Shown: positions 8,254 through 18,173, counted from the stretch's first letter. The stretch: DNA of 64,000 nucleotides from Bacillus sp. AFS055030 (GCF_002574545.1 NZ_NUGT01000034.1:25243-89242); one strand, 5' to 3'. Numbers and translations: made by a program. The notes: generated from the letters alone by a model not told the origin.

Positions 8254-9816
8254 ATGAAGCGGTGGAGATCCGATAAAAGTTCAGAAAACAGGACATCTCT
8301 AAATAATGAAGCTCAAAATAATGATGAGAACTTATCTAATGATCTACAAGTAAATTTGGATTGGATTTTTAATGAAATTGGACAGAATTCTGATGTTAAA
8401 TTTAGAGAATTTCTATTAGGTGAAACAGATATTCAAGGTGCAATTATTTTTATTGATGGCTTGGCAAACGCGGACTTAATTCAAAGACATATATTGGGAG
8501 AATTAATGACTGGAATTACGACCATTGCCACCAATCAAATAAGTAATGGGCAATCTGTAAATTTAGAAGAAATTAAAAGATGTATTAAAGATCAATCACT
8601 CACTGTTTGTACAATAGAAGAAATCAGTACTTATAAAAAATTAAAAACAGATGTTCTATTTGGCTCAATTGCTCTGTTAATAGATGGTATTTCTGAGTGC
8701 TTTTTACTAGGTGAAGCCCTTACAAAGACAAGAGATATAAAGGAACCTGATTCTGAGGCACTCGTTCGTGGACCGAGACTTGGATTTGTTGAATACTTAG
8801 CTGATAATACAGCCATGTTAAGACGTGCCGGAAAAAATCCAGATTTAACAATGATTGGTTATGAAGTTGGTGAGGTTTCAAAAAAACAATTAGTTATCGC
8901 ATATATCTCAACTATTGCGGATTCTCAGCTCGTTGAAGAAGTAAAAAAAAGAATTAAAAGAATTAAAATTGATAGCCTTCCTGATTCTGGTTATATTGAA
9001 CAATTAATAGAAGATGATTATTTAAGCCCGTTTCCTCAGATTCAAAGTACCGAACGTCCAGATCGGGTTATGAGCGCTTTAATGGAAGGAAGGGTTGCCA
9101 TTTTATTAGATGGTTCTCCATTTGCGCTAATTGCACCTGTAACTTTTCAGATGTTACTTCAATCTCCTGAGGATTATTATGAACGATGGATCGCAGCTAC
9201 TTTAGTTCGATTATTACGATATTTAGCTTGTTTTATTTCATTGTTTGGTCCATCTTTATACATTGCATTTATTTCATTTCACCAAGGGTTAATTCCTACA
9301 AAGTTAGTATTTCATATAGCAGCCACTAGAGGAGGAGTACCATTTCCACCACTAATTGAAGCACTAATAATGGAGATATCGATTGAGGTATTAAGGGAAG
9401 CTGGGCTTCGCTTACCGAAACCGATTGGACAATCATTAGGAATTGTTGGAGGATTAATTATTGGTCAAGCCGCAGTTGAAGCAGGCATTGTGAGTACAAT
9501 CATGGTTATTGTCGTTGCAGTAACTGCCATTTCCTCATTTACTTTACCACAATATAATGTTGGAATTGCGCTACGTATGCTTCGTTTTATATCCATGCTT
9601 TTTGCAAGTGTATTTGGTTTATATGGCGTTATTTTATTTTTCTTACTGCTTTGTAGTCATTTAGTAAAACTCAAAAGCTTTGGTGTTCCTTATCTAAGTC
9701 CCGCTGCTCCAACTCGATTTAGTGATTGGAAGGATTTCCTAGTTAGAGCCCCAATATTTATGATGAAAAGACGTCCAAAAAGTTTGCAAGCTAAAAAAAC
9801 AAGAAGGATGAACTAG
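8254..9816 (+). CDS. GerA-family germinant receptor subunit A
   Basis: Integral inner-membrane subunit of a spore nutrient receptor. Residues 1-270 are the soluble two-part N-terminal domain; the family core SPFPQIQSTERPDRVMSALM begins near residue 250. It is followed by about five membrane spans, including the conserved FPPLIEALIMEISIEVLREA and LRLPKPIGQSLGIVGGLIIG. The 520-residue length is normal. The C-terminus is basic. It is followed by B and C subunit genes with 19-base and overlapping junctions, so the set is a complete gerA-type operon, as in gerK of B. subtilis. The germinant cannot be told from sequence. Confidence 0.95.
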   Translation: MKRWRSDKSSENRTSLNNEAQNNDENLSNDLQVNLDWIFNEIGQNSDVKFREFLLGETDIQGAIIFIDGLANADLIQRHILGELMTGITTIATNQISNGQSVNLEEIKRCIKDQSLTVCTIEEISTYKKLKTDVLFGSIALLIDGISECFLLGEALTKTRDIKEPDSEALVRGPRLGFVEYLADNTAMLRRAGKNPDLTMIGYEVGEVSKKQLVIAYISTIADSQLVEEVKKRIKRIKIDSLPDSGYIEQLIEDDYLSPFPQIQSTERPDRVMSALMEGRVAILLDGSPFALIAPVTFQMLLQSPEDYYERWIAATLVRLLRYLACFISLFGPSLYIAFISFHQGLIPTKLVFHIAATRGGVPFPPLIEALIMEISIEVLREAGLRLPKPIGQSLGIVGGLIIGQAAVEAGIVSTIMVIVVAVTAISSFTLPQYNVGIALRMLRFISMLFASVFGLYGVILFFLLLCSHLVKLKSFGVPYLSPAAPTRFSDWKDFLVRAPIFMMKRRPKSLQAKKTRRMN

Positions 9817-9835
9817 CATAAGAAAGGAGGAGTAC

Positions 9836-10945
9836 ATGATTATGGTTCCAAAGCCTATTGATCAAATATCGACGAATCAAACTGTGATGCTGATCGTAAA
9901 TTTTATTTTTGGTGCAGGTATTTTATTATTACCAAGAAGTGTTACAGCTAAAGTAAAAACGCCAGACGGATGGATTTCAGTTATCATATCTGGCTTGCTC
10001 ATAACCCTTTTAGTCTTTTTACTCGTTATGTTGTGTAAACAATATCCGAACGAAACATATTTTCAATTTACTCAAAAAATTATTGGTAAATGGTTAGGAA
10101 TTCCATTAAGTATCATTATCATTATTTATTATATTTCGCTTTCAGCATTAGAGGTTCGAGTAATGGCAGAAACGACTAGGTTGTTCTTACTACAAGGTAC
10201 TCCTACTTGGGCTATATTAATCCCTTTTTTGTGGATTGGTTTATATTTAGTACTCGGTGGAATCAATCCAATCGCAAGAATATTGGAAATCATTTTCCCA
10301 ATCACTGTCTTATTTTTTCTATTAGTTATTTTTTTAGGATTAGGAATTATTGAAATTGATAACTTACGTCCTGTACTAGGAAATGGCATCAAACCTGTCA
10401 TTAATGGACTCAAAACAACTTCCCTTTCATTTTCAGGTTTTGAGATAATTCTATTTATCTTTATGTTTATGAAGGATAAAAAGAAAGTATCAAAAACAAT
10501 TATTCTCGGAATAGGTATTCCATTTATTTTTTATGCGATTACGGTTGTTGCTGTAGTTGGTGCTTTTTCAGTAGACGGTGTTTTATTGCAAACTTGGCCG
10601 GTACTTACATATATTCGCAGTTACGATATTCAAGGTCTTTTTGTAGAAAGATTTGACTCATTACTGCTTGTTATTTGGATTATGCAAATTTTTGCTACAT
10701 ATATCATTGCATATTATATTTGCACCCTTGGAATGGCCCAAATTTTAAATAAAAAAAGTCTAAAGCCGTTTCTTTTTGGTACATTACCATTTATTTACGT
10801 TATCTCAATGATCCCCAAAGATATTAATCAGACTTTTATAATGGCTGATTCAATCGGTAATGTTGCATTCTATTTATTTGGTATCGTCCCTCTTCTCTTA
10901 CTAGTCATTTCGTTTGTGAGGAAAAAATTAAATGAGAAAGTATAA
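9836..10945 (+). CDS. GerB-family germinant receptor subunit B (permease-like)
   Basis: A 369-residue, ten-span APC-superfamily protein of the endospore germination permease family; this subunit carries the presumed germinant-binding site. The opening ISTNQTVMLIVNFIFGAGIL and the glycine-rich first helix are typical. An AGGAGGAG ribosome site lies five bases before the ATG; a second ATG two codons later is an alternative. It overlaps the C subunit gene by 14 bases. Confidence 0.94.
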   Translation: MIMVPKPIDQISTNQTVMLIVNFIFGAGILLLPRSVTAKVKTPDGWISVIISGLLITLLVFLLVMLCKQYPNETYFQFTQKIIGKWLGIPLSIIIIIYYISLSALEVRVMAETTRLFLLQGTPTWAILIPFLWIGLYLVLGGINPIARILEIIFPITVLFFLLVIFLGLGIIEIDNLRPVLGNGIKPVINGLKTTSLSFSGFEIILFIFMFMKDKKKVSKTIILGIGIPFIFYAITVVAVVGAFSVDGVLLQTWPVLTYIRSYDIQGLFVERFDSLLLVIWIMQIFATYIIAYYICTLGMAQILNKKSLKPFLFGTLPFIYVISMIPKDINQTFIMADSIGNVAFYLFGIVPLLLLVISFVRKKLNEKV

Positions 10946-12095
10946 GTATAAGAGAATTTTAATCATTTCAATTTTTAATTTAAGCCTATTAATATTATTA
11001 TCGGGATGCTGGAGTAGTAAAGCAATCGAGGATTTAAATATTATATTAGGATCTTCTTTAGATAAAGATGATAATGGAAATATAATATCGACACTACAAT
11101 ATGTAGTCCCTGAGGCAATGACAACAAGTTCAGGTGGTGTTAATCCCGAAAAACCTTATATAAATGTAGCCGGCGAAGGGATTTCCTTAGAACCTTCTGG
11201 ATGGGAGACAACTTTAAGTAGGGAAGGATACATTTTTGGATCACATCAAAAATGCGTTATCATTAGTGAAGAACTTGCAAGAGAAATTGACCTTCGTGAG
11301 CTGACTGATTTATATTTCCGCGATATTGATCTTCGTGGAAGCACCTTAATTTTTATCTCCAAAGGGAAAGCTTACCATGCTTTAGAAACAAAAGAAAAAA
11401 ATACCATCCCTTCAATACGAATTGTTGAAATTGCAAACCAATCATCAACTTCAGAAATTGTCACCAAAACACCGTTAATTAGAATTGGTGGATTAATGAA
11501 CTCAGGCTCTAGCTTCCTCCTCCAATTATTAGAAACGACTGATAAAGGAGCGAAATTTTCTGGCGGAGCAATTTTTGGCAGTAAGAACAATAAAATGATT
11601 GGCACTCTTAATCCTCAGGAAGTATTAGGAATTAATTTGATATCAGCTAGGGTAAAAGGAGGTTCAGTTAAGGCATACATAAAAAAATCGGATGGACCCA
11701 CTTGGTTTCAAATTGAATCAATGAAAAGTAAAATTACACCACATATAAAAGGTAACAAGATCTCTTTTGACGTAAAATTAGAGGCTGAAGGTAGAGTTGC
11801 AGAATATTGGAATCCTAAATTGAAACCCTTATTTAAAGAGAAGAACGTTAAAAGAGTAGAGAAAGCAACTGAAAAGGAAGTTACAAAAATAATAGAAAAT
11901 GTAACAAACAAGCTTCAAAATGAATATAAAACAGATGTTGCTGGATTTGGAAACGAAGTAAGAATTCAAAATCCAAGAAAGTGGAAAAAAATGAGTAAGA
12001 ATTGGGATGAATTATTTAGTAAAGCTAAAATAAACTATGATGTTAAAATTATTATCAGAGACTATGGAATGATAGGAAAGAAAAAAGCAAAATAA
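10932..12095 (+). CDS. Ger(x)C-family germinant receptor lipoprotein subunit C
   Basis: Outer-face lipoprotein subunit of the receptor. A basic N-terminus, a hydrophobic stretch and the lipobox LLSGC (Cys26) indicate diacylglyceryl attachment by Lgt. It is followed by WSSKAIEDLNIILGSSLDKD, the conserved opening of the family, and three mixed alpha/beta domains up to residue 387. The start overlaps the B subunit gene, which fits co-translation. A strong terminator follows. Confidence 0.94.
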   Translation: MRKYKYKRILIISIFNLSLLILLSGCWSSKAIEDLNIILGSSLDKDDNGNIISTLQYVVPEAMTTSSGGVNPEKPYINVAGEGISLEPSGWETTLSREGYIFGSHQKCVIISEELAREIDLRELTDLYFRDIDLRGSTLIFISKGKAYHALETKEKNTIPSIRIVEIANQSSTSEIVTKTPLIRIGGLMNSGSSFLLQLLETTDKGAKFSGGAIFGSKNNKMIGTLNPQEVLGINLISARVKGGSVKAYIKKSDGPTWFQIESMKSKITPHIKGNKISFDVKLEAEGRVAEYWNPKLKPLFKEKNVKRVEKATEKEVTKIIENVTNKLQNEYKTDVAGFGNEVRIQNPRKWKKMSKNWDELFSKAKINYDVKIIIRDYGMIGKKKAK

Positions 12096-12100
12096 AAAAT

Positions 12101-12138
12101 AAAGCTCGAATCCATAAATTAAAGGGGATTTGAGCTTT
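12101..12138. terminator. Bidirectional terminator between gerC and the CotS paralogue
   Basis: AAAGCTCGAATCC and GGATTTGAGCTTT pair with one mismatch between convergent genes, with A/T runs on both sides. Confidence 0.85.
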
Positions 12139-12149
12139 ATCATTTTAAG

Positions 12150-13184
12150 TCATCGACCATAAAGTGCTTCATTTGTTTGTGAAAAGACAGTAGAAATTGC
12201 TCTTTCTTTACTCAGTTCCAAAGTAATTATTTTTTTCATTTTTGAAATTAAACTAGGATCAACAATTATTATTTCCATACTTTCGTAATATGCCGAAAAT
12301 ACGTCATAAAATAAATGAGGAAATAATAAATCAGCTTTTAGTAACTTGTACTGCAAACATGCTAATGGATTGGTTTCATGATATGCGATGATGATTTTCT
12401 TCATTAACTTTGGATTCCAATTTTTTTCTTTTTTCATAACAATATTTAAAATTTTTCTCAGATCATGAATCGGCAATTCGATTATTAATGCGTTCATATT
12501 TAAGAAATATAAATTCCCATCTTCTCCAATAATAAGACCATTTTCATCGAAATTCTGATAACATAATGTTTTCGTTGTGTCTTCTAGTGCTTCACCAATA
12601 CATTTATCAATTATTGCTAAAGCTTTTTCACATTGCATTAAAACCGAATTAATATTTTTTAAATACAGTTTATCGATTTCATTTTGATGTTTTAACTTAG
12701 TTCGTTCTTCTTTCCACTTAGTTAATTTTAAAAATTTATTTTCTAAATCTTTTTTCCAGTTTGATTCAATGGATGAAACTTGCTCATTCGTTAATTCAAT
12801 TCCTATTGAGGCTTTATGAAAAGAAGCAATACCATTCATTATCAATTGAAGATCTTCTTCACTATCAAAATTTGGACTTCTACCATTTACGGCTTCAAAT
12901 AACATAAAATATTCATCTTGCTTCTTTACAAAACCGTCACCCAATTTTGTTGTTAATACTTCTGGAGTAAATATGCCATTATCTCTAAGATGGTCAATTG
13001 CATAGATCATCAGTTCAATATATCCTTCATCAATTAAAACTTTCTTCAAAAATACTTCACCGACATTCGTATCAATGGGCCACATAGCTTTTTTTTCATC
13101 AATGTATTCAAAAAATCTATGTTTTACTTCTAAAGGGTAATTTGCAATTACATTTTTTACTAAATCACTAAAAAAAGCGTCCAA
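12150..13184 (-). CDS. Degenerate CotS-family protein (probable pseudokinase)
   Basis: Clearly related to the CotS-like protein encoded at 4055-5152: both share the block ending in LPIHDLRKIL / LPIRDLRKLI and the helix AYHETNP / AYHEANP. The catalytic HQD of that paralogue is replaced by YQN (residues 209-211), and the metal-binding DLD by NMN (229-231), so phosphotransfer is not expected. A structural spore-coat role is likely; from memory B. subtilis CotS is itself degenerate here. The ATG at 13211 touches its AGAGG with no spacing, whereas GGGAGG lies eight bases before an in-frame TTG at 13184, which I choose (344 residues). A sigma-K-like minus-10 box lies upstream. Confidence 0.8.
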   Translation of the reverse strand: MDAFFSDLVKNVIANYPLEVKHRFFEYIDEKKAMWPIDTNVGEVFLKKVLIDEGYIELMIYAIDHLRDNGIFTPEVLTTKLGDGFVKKQDEYFMLFEAVNGRSPNFDSEEDLQLIMNGIASFHKASIGIELTNEQVSSIESNWKKDLENKFLKLTKWKEERTKLKHQNEIDKLYLKNINSVLMQCEKALAIIDKCIGEALEDTTKTLCYQNFDENGLIIGEDGNLYFLNMNALIIELPIHDLRKILNIVMKKEKNWNPKLMKKIIIAYHETNPLACLQYKLLKADLLFPHLFYDVFSAYYESMEIIIVDPSLISKMKKIITLELSKERAISTVFSQTNEALYGR

Positions 13185-13218
13185 AAAGGATACCTCCCAA
13201 ATAATACTCATCCTCTGT

Positions 13219-13227
13219 TAATCTATG
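13219..13227 (-). promoter_or_regulatory. Sigma-K-like minus-10 box
   Basis: On the minus strand this reads CATAGATTA, an exact match to CATANNNTA, placed so that transcription would start just before the GGGAGG ribosome site of the CotS paralogue. No clean AC minus-35 is present at 16-17 bases, so this is only suggestive. Confidence 0.35.
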
Positions 13228-13510
13228 AATATGTACATGTTTAGGGACGGCTAATCTACTAATTATATTAGGAAGTAAAATATTTTCTACTAATAAACTT
13301 CTTGTTTGATTTTCAAAATGTATAAAATGATCTTCTTCTATTTAATTTTACTTTTAATTTCCTAATACATTACAACAAAAACTCTATATTTTATTAAGTG
13401 TTATAATACTTCCTGAAATAGTAATTGATGATTTTAAGCACGCACTTTTTATAAGTAAAGAAATAAAAAAATTAGCACAATATTGCAATTCACTATTTAT
13501 ATTTTGTGGA

Positions 13511-13701
13511 CTACCCACCACTTAACACCCTTTCAGGTCGTTTGAAGTGGGGGCTTCTTGGAAAGTAGATAATTTTAGTAGCTAATTTGATTCCACGACT
13601 GAACAGTACTTAATACAAATAAAAAACCATAAGCTATCGCCTAACCGAAATACCCCCCTCCTTATTCTTGGGCTTTGCCCTACACTGAATTGAAGAAGGG
13701 G
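13511..13701 (-). mobile_element. IS200/IS605-like palindromic mini-element (no transposase)
   Basis: Read on the minus strand, 13562-13511 gives AAGAAGCCCCCACTTC...AAGTGGTGGGTAG, which closely resembles the right-end hairpin and guide-RNA region of IS605/TnpB elements; the arms are CCACTT (13518-13523) and AAGTGG (13545-13550). At the other side (13655-13701) is a second strong palindrome: CCCCTCCTT pairs with AAGAAGGGG, enclosing GGGCTTTGCCC. Two terminal hairpins about 190 bases apart with no tnpA or tnpB between them fit a palindrome-associated non-autonomous element or a decayed remnant. Homology is from memory of the family, not from a search. Confidence 0.5.
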
Positions 13702-13945
13702 AATTTTTCCGGAATATGTTAAATATAGAAAATTATGCTATTTATTACCAATTATTAAATCAAAAAATATTACTTCTAGGGAAAAATTAGCTATTTTCAT
13801 AAAAAAGTTGGGAAACGTTTAAAATCAACAAAATTCAATTTTTTACTATGTTTTCTGACATTATTTCTTAATTTTTTTAGAAAAAAGTAAGATTTGTATT
13901 CATGATTTTGAAAAACGTTGATTTTATAGGGTACAAATAACCCAA

Positions 13946-13974
13946 TTGACTGCCTGTCGAAAATTCTCAATAAT
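13946..13974 (+). promoter_or_regulatory. Sigma-A-type promoter of the Vpr-like protease gene
   Basis: TTGACT (13946-13951) and AATAAT (13969-13974) are separated by 17 bases, placing the transcription start near 13981, about 27 bases before the ribosome site. Confidence 0.6.
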
Positions 13975-14024
13975 CTGAATATAAGGATAACTCCTTAAGT
14001 TAAATTTGAAAGGGTGTATTGTAT

Positions 14025-17000
14025 TTGAAGAGTCATTTTGTAGTGCCACTGAAAGTTGTTTCTACAAGTTTTATAGCAGCTAGTTTGCTATTTTCTAGTC
14101 ACACATTTGCTTCGGTTGATTCAACTTCTCAAGTTGGCAACTCATACGTAGAACAGTATTTAAAAAATCTAACAAAAGAGGATCGAAATCGCGTACATAA
14201 TGGTGTTGAAACGACAGATCCAGAAAAATATTTAGCACCTAAGCTTAATACAACTAGTCATAATCCAGTAAACATCATTGTTCAATTTGCTCAAGACCCT
14301 GCTAAAACAGATGTTAAGAAAAACGAAGAAAACGGAATTGAAGTCTCTTTAGATGAGGCAAAAAATAAAGTAGAAAAATCTCATCAAAATTTTAAACAAA
14401 AAATTGGACAAGCAAAAAAAGCCATACCTTCAATTAAAATTCGTAAAGAGTACCGTCAAGCATTTAATGGTGTTGCGATGACTGTTCCAGCTAATGAAGT
14501 ACATAATATTCTTGCGATGGATGAGGTAAAAGCAATATTTGAAGATAAAGTAATCAAAGTTGACCCATCGCCTTCAGAAAAACAAACAACAAAATCAACT
14601 ACTCATTCTCCAGCAGTAGATAGTACAGAAAATATAGGAGCAACAAAACTTCATGAGGAAGGTGTTACCGGTAAAGGTGTCAAGGTTGCTGTACTCGATA
14701 CAGGGATTGATTATCATCATCCAGATTTAAAAGATGTTTATAAAGGCGGATATGATTTCGTAAATAACGATTCTGATCCAATGGAAACTACTTATGATGA
14801 TTGGAAAAAATCTGGAGAACCCCAAATCAGTCCATTAGGTGGATCTACCTATTATACTTCCCACGGAACTCACGTATCTGGAACAATTGCTGGGCAAGGT
14901 AAAAATAAAACTGATTATGCCGTCACCGGAGTTGCACCTGGAGTTGATCTTTATGCATACAAAGTGCTTGGCCCATATGGATCTGGATTTTCAAGTAACA
15001 TCATCGCTGGAATTGAAAAAGCAGTAGAAGACGGAATGGATGTTATTAATCTATCATTAGGTTCAGATTATAATGATCCACTTGATCCAAATGCAATCGC
15101 AATAAATAATGCTGTACTAGCTGGAACAACTGCTGTTATTGCAGCTGGTAACTCTGGAAGTGATTTATATTCACTTGGTTCACCTGGTACTTCTCCACTA
15201 GCTTTAACAGTTGGTGCAAGTGATTTTTCTATGACCATCCCTACTGCTACTGGTACGGTTAGTTCAGCTAATGATCTATCACTTTCGAATTTAAGACTTC
15301 TAGCAAAGAGCTATGATGATGATTTAAATACTTTAAAAGATCGATCCCTACCTATCGTTTTTGTTGGACTTGGAAATAGTGAAAGTGATTACAACGGCAA
15401 GGATGTTAATGGGAAAATTGCACTAATTGAGCGTGGAGTCCTAAGCTTAAATGAAAAAGTAATGCTTGCTAAGAAACATGGAGCAAAAGCAGTTTTAATG
15501 TATAATAATAACCCAACAGAAGGCCAAATTCCTCATTATCTTGGAAACGGCTTTGACTTTATTCCTTCATTCACTCTTACAAATGAACAAGGATTAAACG
15601 TTTTAGAGAAAGTAAAACAAGGTAATGCCACATTTACTTTAAACTCAATTGGTGAGATGAAAACTAGCGGAGATACATTAGCTGACTTTAGTTCTCGTGG
15701 TCCTTCAAACAGATATTATGATATTAAACCGGAAGTGACCGCACCAGGTGTTGCTGTATTCTCAAGTGTACCAGCTTATGAAAACGGTCCGAATCATCTA
15801 ACCGATTATACGAATGCATATATGAGTGCATCTGGAACATCTATGGCTACTCCACATGTAGCTGGAGCTTGTGCCCTTCTTCTACAAGAACATCCAGAAT
15901 ACAAACCAGAAGATGTTAAAGCCGCCTTAATGAATACAGCTGATCCGCTACAAAAAGATTATAGTGTATTTGAAGTAGGTGCTGGAAGAATTGATGTTTA
16001 TGAGGCAGTTCATTCTGATTTGCATATTAAAGTATTAGATAAAACGATCAGTACAAAAAATGACCAAGATATCACCATTCCAGACGTAACAGGCGCATTA
16101 AGCTTTGGTCCACAAGTAACTGCAGGTAAGGAAAAAACGGACACTCGAGTGGTTTCTATTTCGAATACAAGTAACAAAAAGAAAACATTCTCTGTTCAAG
16201 TTAAATTTAACCAAAATGTAAAAGGTGCAAAAGATGCACAAGCAAATCATGTGACGATTGATCTCCCGGATAAGATTACAATGAATGCCAATAAAACAAT
16301 TAAAATTAAACCAATGATTCATATCCCTGCATCTGCAGAGTTTGGTAATTACGAAGGATATATTTATATTACAAACAGTAGTAATCCGAATGAAATTTAT
16401 CAAATACCATTTGGATTCAAGCATTTACAAGAAGGAATTAATAAAATCAATGTGTATGCAGACGCCTTCACAACGCGTCGTGATTTAAATCATAGTTTCC
16501 CATCTGGAACGGGCATTGAATTCTCCTTAAATAGCCCGATGGAAACTGTAGATTTTATTTTAAAAGATGCGAAGACTGGTAAAGAACTAGGTTTAGTTGA
16601 TGCATATCAAGGTCTTTTTACAGAAGATTTTATGTTCGAAACTGAATACGGATTTAATGGACTTTATAATGCATTTACGGGGCATAAGGATCATCCGATT
16701 TCTTATTCAAAAAGGCTTGCTCCTCCAGGAAAATATGAATTAGAACTAATCGCAACAAACCGAGAAGGTAAAACATTTAAAAAATCTGATGTATTTTATA
16801 TCGAAAATTCTAACCCTATTGTAAAAATGCAACAACCAGGTGGAGTTTACGAAGTAACCGGGGACGGTATGACTGTAAAAGGTAACATCTATGACCAACA
16901 AGTAGATATTATGAATCGAAATGGATTTAATTGGGATCAGTCTTCTAATTTGGTTAACTTAATGAATAAAACAAAATACTCTTCAACACCTTTAGCAATT

Positions 17001-18152
17001 GAAAAAAATGGTGACTTTGAATTTAAAACTAGTCTTTTAGACGGTAAAGATGTAACAAAAATCACCTTAGATGCATTTGACTACGCAGGAAACGGTATGC
17101 AGGATCACCCTGATTTCTCATACACACTAGTTAAAAAAGGACTACCATACGCAAAATTAGTTGCTAACAAAAATGACGTAAAATATGGTGAAAACGTAAC
17201 CCTTTCACTTAGTGCAAATAATATTAAAGATTTAACAGGTGGAGAATTTACATTATCATTCCCTTCTACGGTATATGACATTGCAAATGTATCTTTAAAT
17301 AAGGATTATGTTTCTTATGCTAAGTCAAATGGTTTAAATGCTGATCTTAAAATAATTGAGCAAACGGCAAGTAAAATTACACTTAATACACATTTAACTG
17401 GCGATTCAATCCAGCCGATCCAAACGAATATGCCATTAATCGATATTACATTTAAAGTGAAGGAAAAACCTACTAACTATGTTAAATGGATTCAAACGAT
17501 TGATCTCACAAAATCTACTGCATTCTCTTTAAATCAAGCACCTGCAACAATTGAAGGTTTTGGTCAAGGAATAAATATTGTTCCAACATACTCTCAACTT
17601 GAAGGTGGTATTCTTGCTGATGGATTCCTAGACGATTGGGGTATTTGGTTAGACTACAAAAAAGATTTTTCGAAAGCAGGCATGAGTTTAACATTAGTTT
17701 CTAAAAATGGAAAGACATATACAGGAGAATTTAACAGCAGCGCACGTTACTTTGTTAAAAATCTTCCAGCTTCAGATGAAGATTACGATTTAACAGTCAA
17801 AATACCAGGACATTTCGATCGACACGTAACAGTGAACGATTTATATGATCTAGCGAATGGTGAAACGGTAGGTCGCTTATCTTACATTTTATATGCACCT
17901 GTTATGGGTGGGGATGTAAATAACGATGATGTCATCGATGTATTAGATGCAGATTATATTAAAACATACTGGGGCACTAACAAGCGTGCAGCTGATATCA
18001 ATTTCGATGGAATTGTTGACGATAAGGATATGAGTTTCGTACAAAAGAATTATTTAACTCCAAACCCTGATGTCCAAGACGTTCCAAAAGGTAAAAAGAA
18101 AATTAAAGGTCAAACTTTAGAAGATATTTTGAAGGATTTAAACATTCAATAA
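14025..18152 (+). CDS. vpr: Secreted Vpr-like subtilisin-family protease with cohesin- and dockerin-like modules
   Basis: A 1375-residue exported serine protease. A signal peptide ends near SSHTFA (residue 27); an I9-type inhibitor prodomain follows (about 80-190). The S8 catalytic set is Asp225 (VLDTGID), His280 (SHGTHVSG), Asn376 (AAGNSG) and Ser606 (GTSMATPH), with a PA insert near 460-500. Beyond the usual Vpr fold (about 800 residues) it has beta-sandwich domains, a cohesin-like region (1050-1147) and a dockerin-like pair of calcium loops, GDVNNDDVID and ADINFDGIVDD (1295-1345). There is no cell-wall anchor. Two TTG starts are possible (14019, 14025); AAAGG spacing favours 14025. A paralogue with the same core lies at 48188-56218. 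It probably feeds on protein; the added modules suggest assembly on a surface or with partners. Confidence 0.9.
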   Translation: MKSHFVVPLKVVSTSFIAASLLFSSHTFASVDSTSQVGNSYVEQYLKNLTKEDRNRVHNGVETTDPEKYLAPKLNTTSHNPVNIIVQFAQDPAKTDVKKNEENGIEVSLDEAKNKVEKSHQNFKQKIGQAKKAIPSIKIRKEYRQAFNGVAMTVPANEVHNILAMDEVKAIFEDKVIKVDPSPSEKQTTKSTTHSPAVDSTENIGATKLHEEGVTGKGVKVAVLDTGIDYHHPDLKDVYKGGYDFVNNDSDPMETTYDDWKKSGEPQISPLGGSTYYTSHGTHVSGTIAGQGKNKTDYAVTGVAPGVDLYAYKVLGPYGSGFSSNIIAGIEKAVEDGMDVINLSLGSDYNDPLDPNAIAINNAVLAGTTAVIAAGNSGSDLYSLGSPGTSPLALTVGASDFSMTIPTATGTVSSANDLSLSNLRLLAKSYDDDLNTLKDRSLPIVFVGLGNSESDYNGKDVNGKIALIERGVLSLNEKVMLAKKHGAKAVLMYNNNPTEGQIPHYLGNGFDFIPSFTLTNEQGLNVLEKVKQGNATFTLNSIGEMKTSGDTLADFSSRGPSNRYYDIKPEVTAPGVAVFSSVPAYENGPNHLTDYTNAYMSASGTSMATPHVAGACALLLQEHPEYKPEDVKAALMNTADPLQKDYSVFEVGAGRIDVYEAVHSDLHIKVLDKTISTKNDQDITIPDVTGALSFGPQVTAGKEKTDTRVVSISNTSNKKKTFSVQVKFNQNVKGAKDAQANHVTIDLPDKITMNANKTIKIKPMIHIPASAEFGNYEGYIYITNSSNPNEIYQIPFGFKHLQEGINKINVYADAFTTRRDLNHSFPSGTGIEFSLNSPMETVDFILKDAKTGKELGLVDAYQGLFTEDFMFETEYGFNGLYNAFTGHKDHPISYSKRLAPPGKYELELIATNREGKTFKKSDVFYIENSNPIVKMQQPGGVYEVTGDGMTVKGNIYDQQVDIMNRNGFNWDQSSNLVNLMNKTKYSSTPLAIEKNGDFEFKTSLLDGKDVTKITLDAFDYAGNGMQDHPDFSYTLVKKGLPYAKLVANKNDVKYGENVTLSLSANNIKDLTGGEFTLSFPSTVYDIANVSLNKDYVSYAKSNGLNADLKIIEQTASKITLNTHLTGDSIQPIQTNMPLIDITFKVKEKPTNYVKWIQTIDLTKSTAFSLNQAPATIEGFGQGINIVPTYSQLEGGILADGFLDDWGIWLDYKKDFSKAGMSLTLVSKNGKTYTGEFNSSARYFVKNLPASDEDYDLTVKIPGHFDRHVTVNDLYDLANGETVGRLSYILYAPVMGGDVNNDDVIDVLDADYIKTYWGTNKRAADINFDGIVDDKDMSFVQKNYLTPNPDVQDVPKGKKKIKGQTLEDILKDLNIQ

Positions 18153-18173
18153 TCAACTTGATAGAATAATAGA

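Noticed and set aside
13804-13935. GGGAAACGTTTAAA and AAAAACGTTGAT as cre sites for the Vpr-like gene
   Set aside because: Each misses two or three fixed cre positions, so CcpA control is not supported.
16098-16424. 108-codon minus-strand frame inside the Vpr-like gene
   Set aside because: Antisense shadow with many Cys/Ile/Phe and no start signal.
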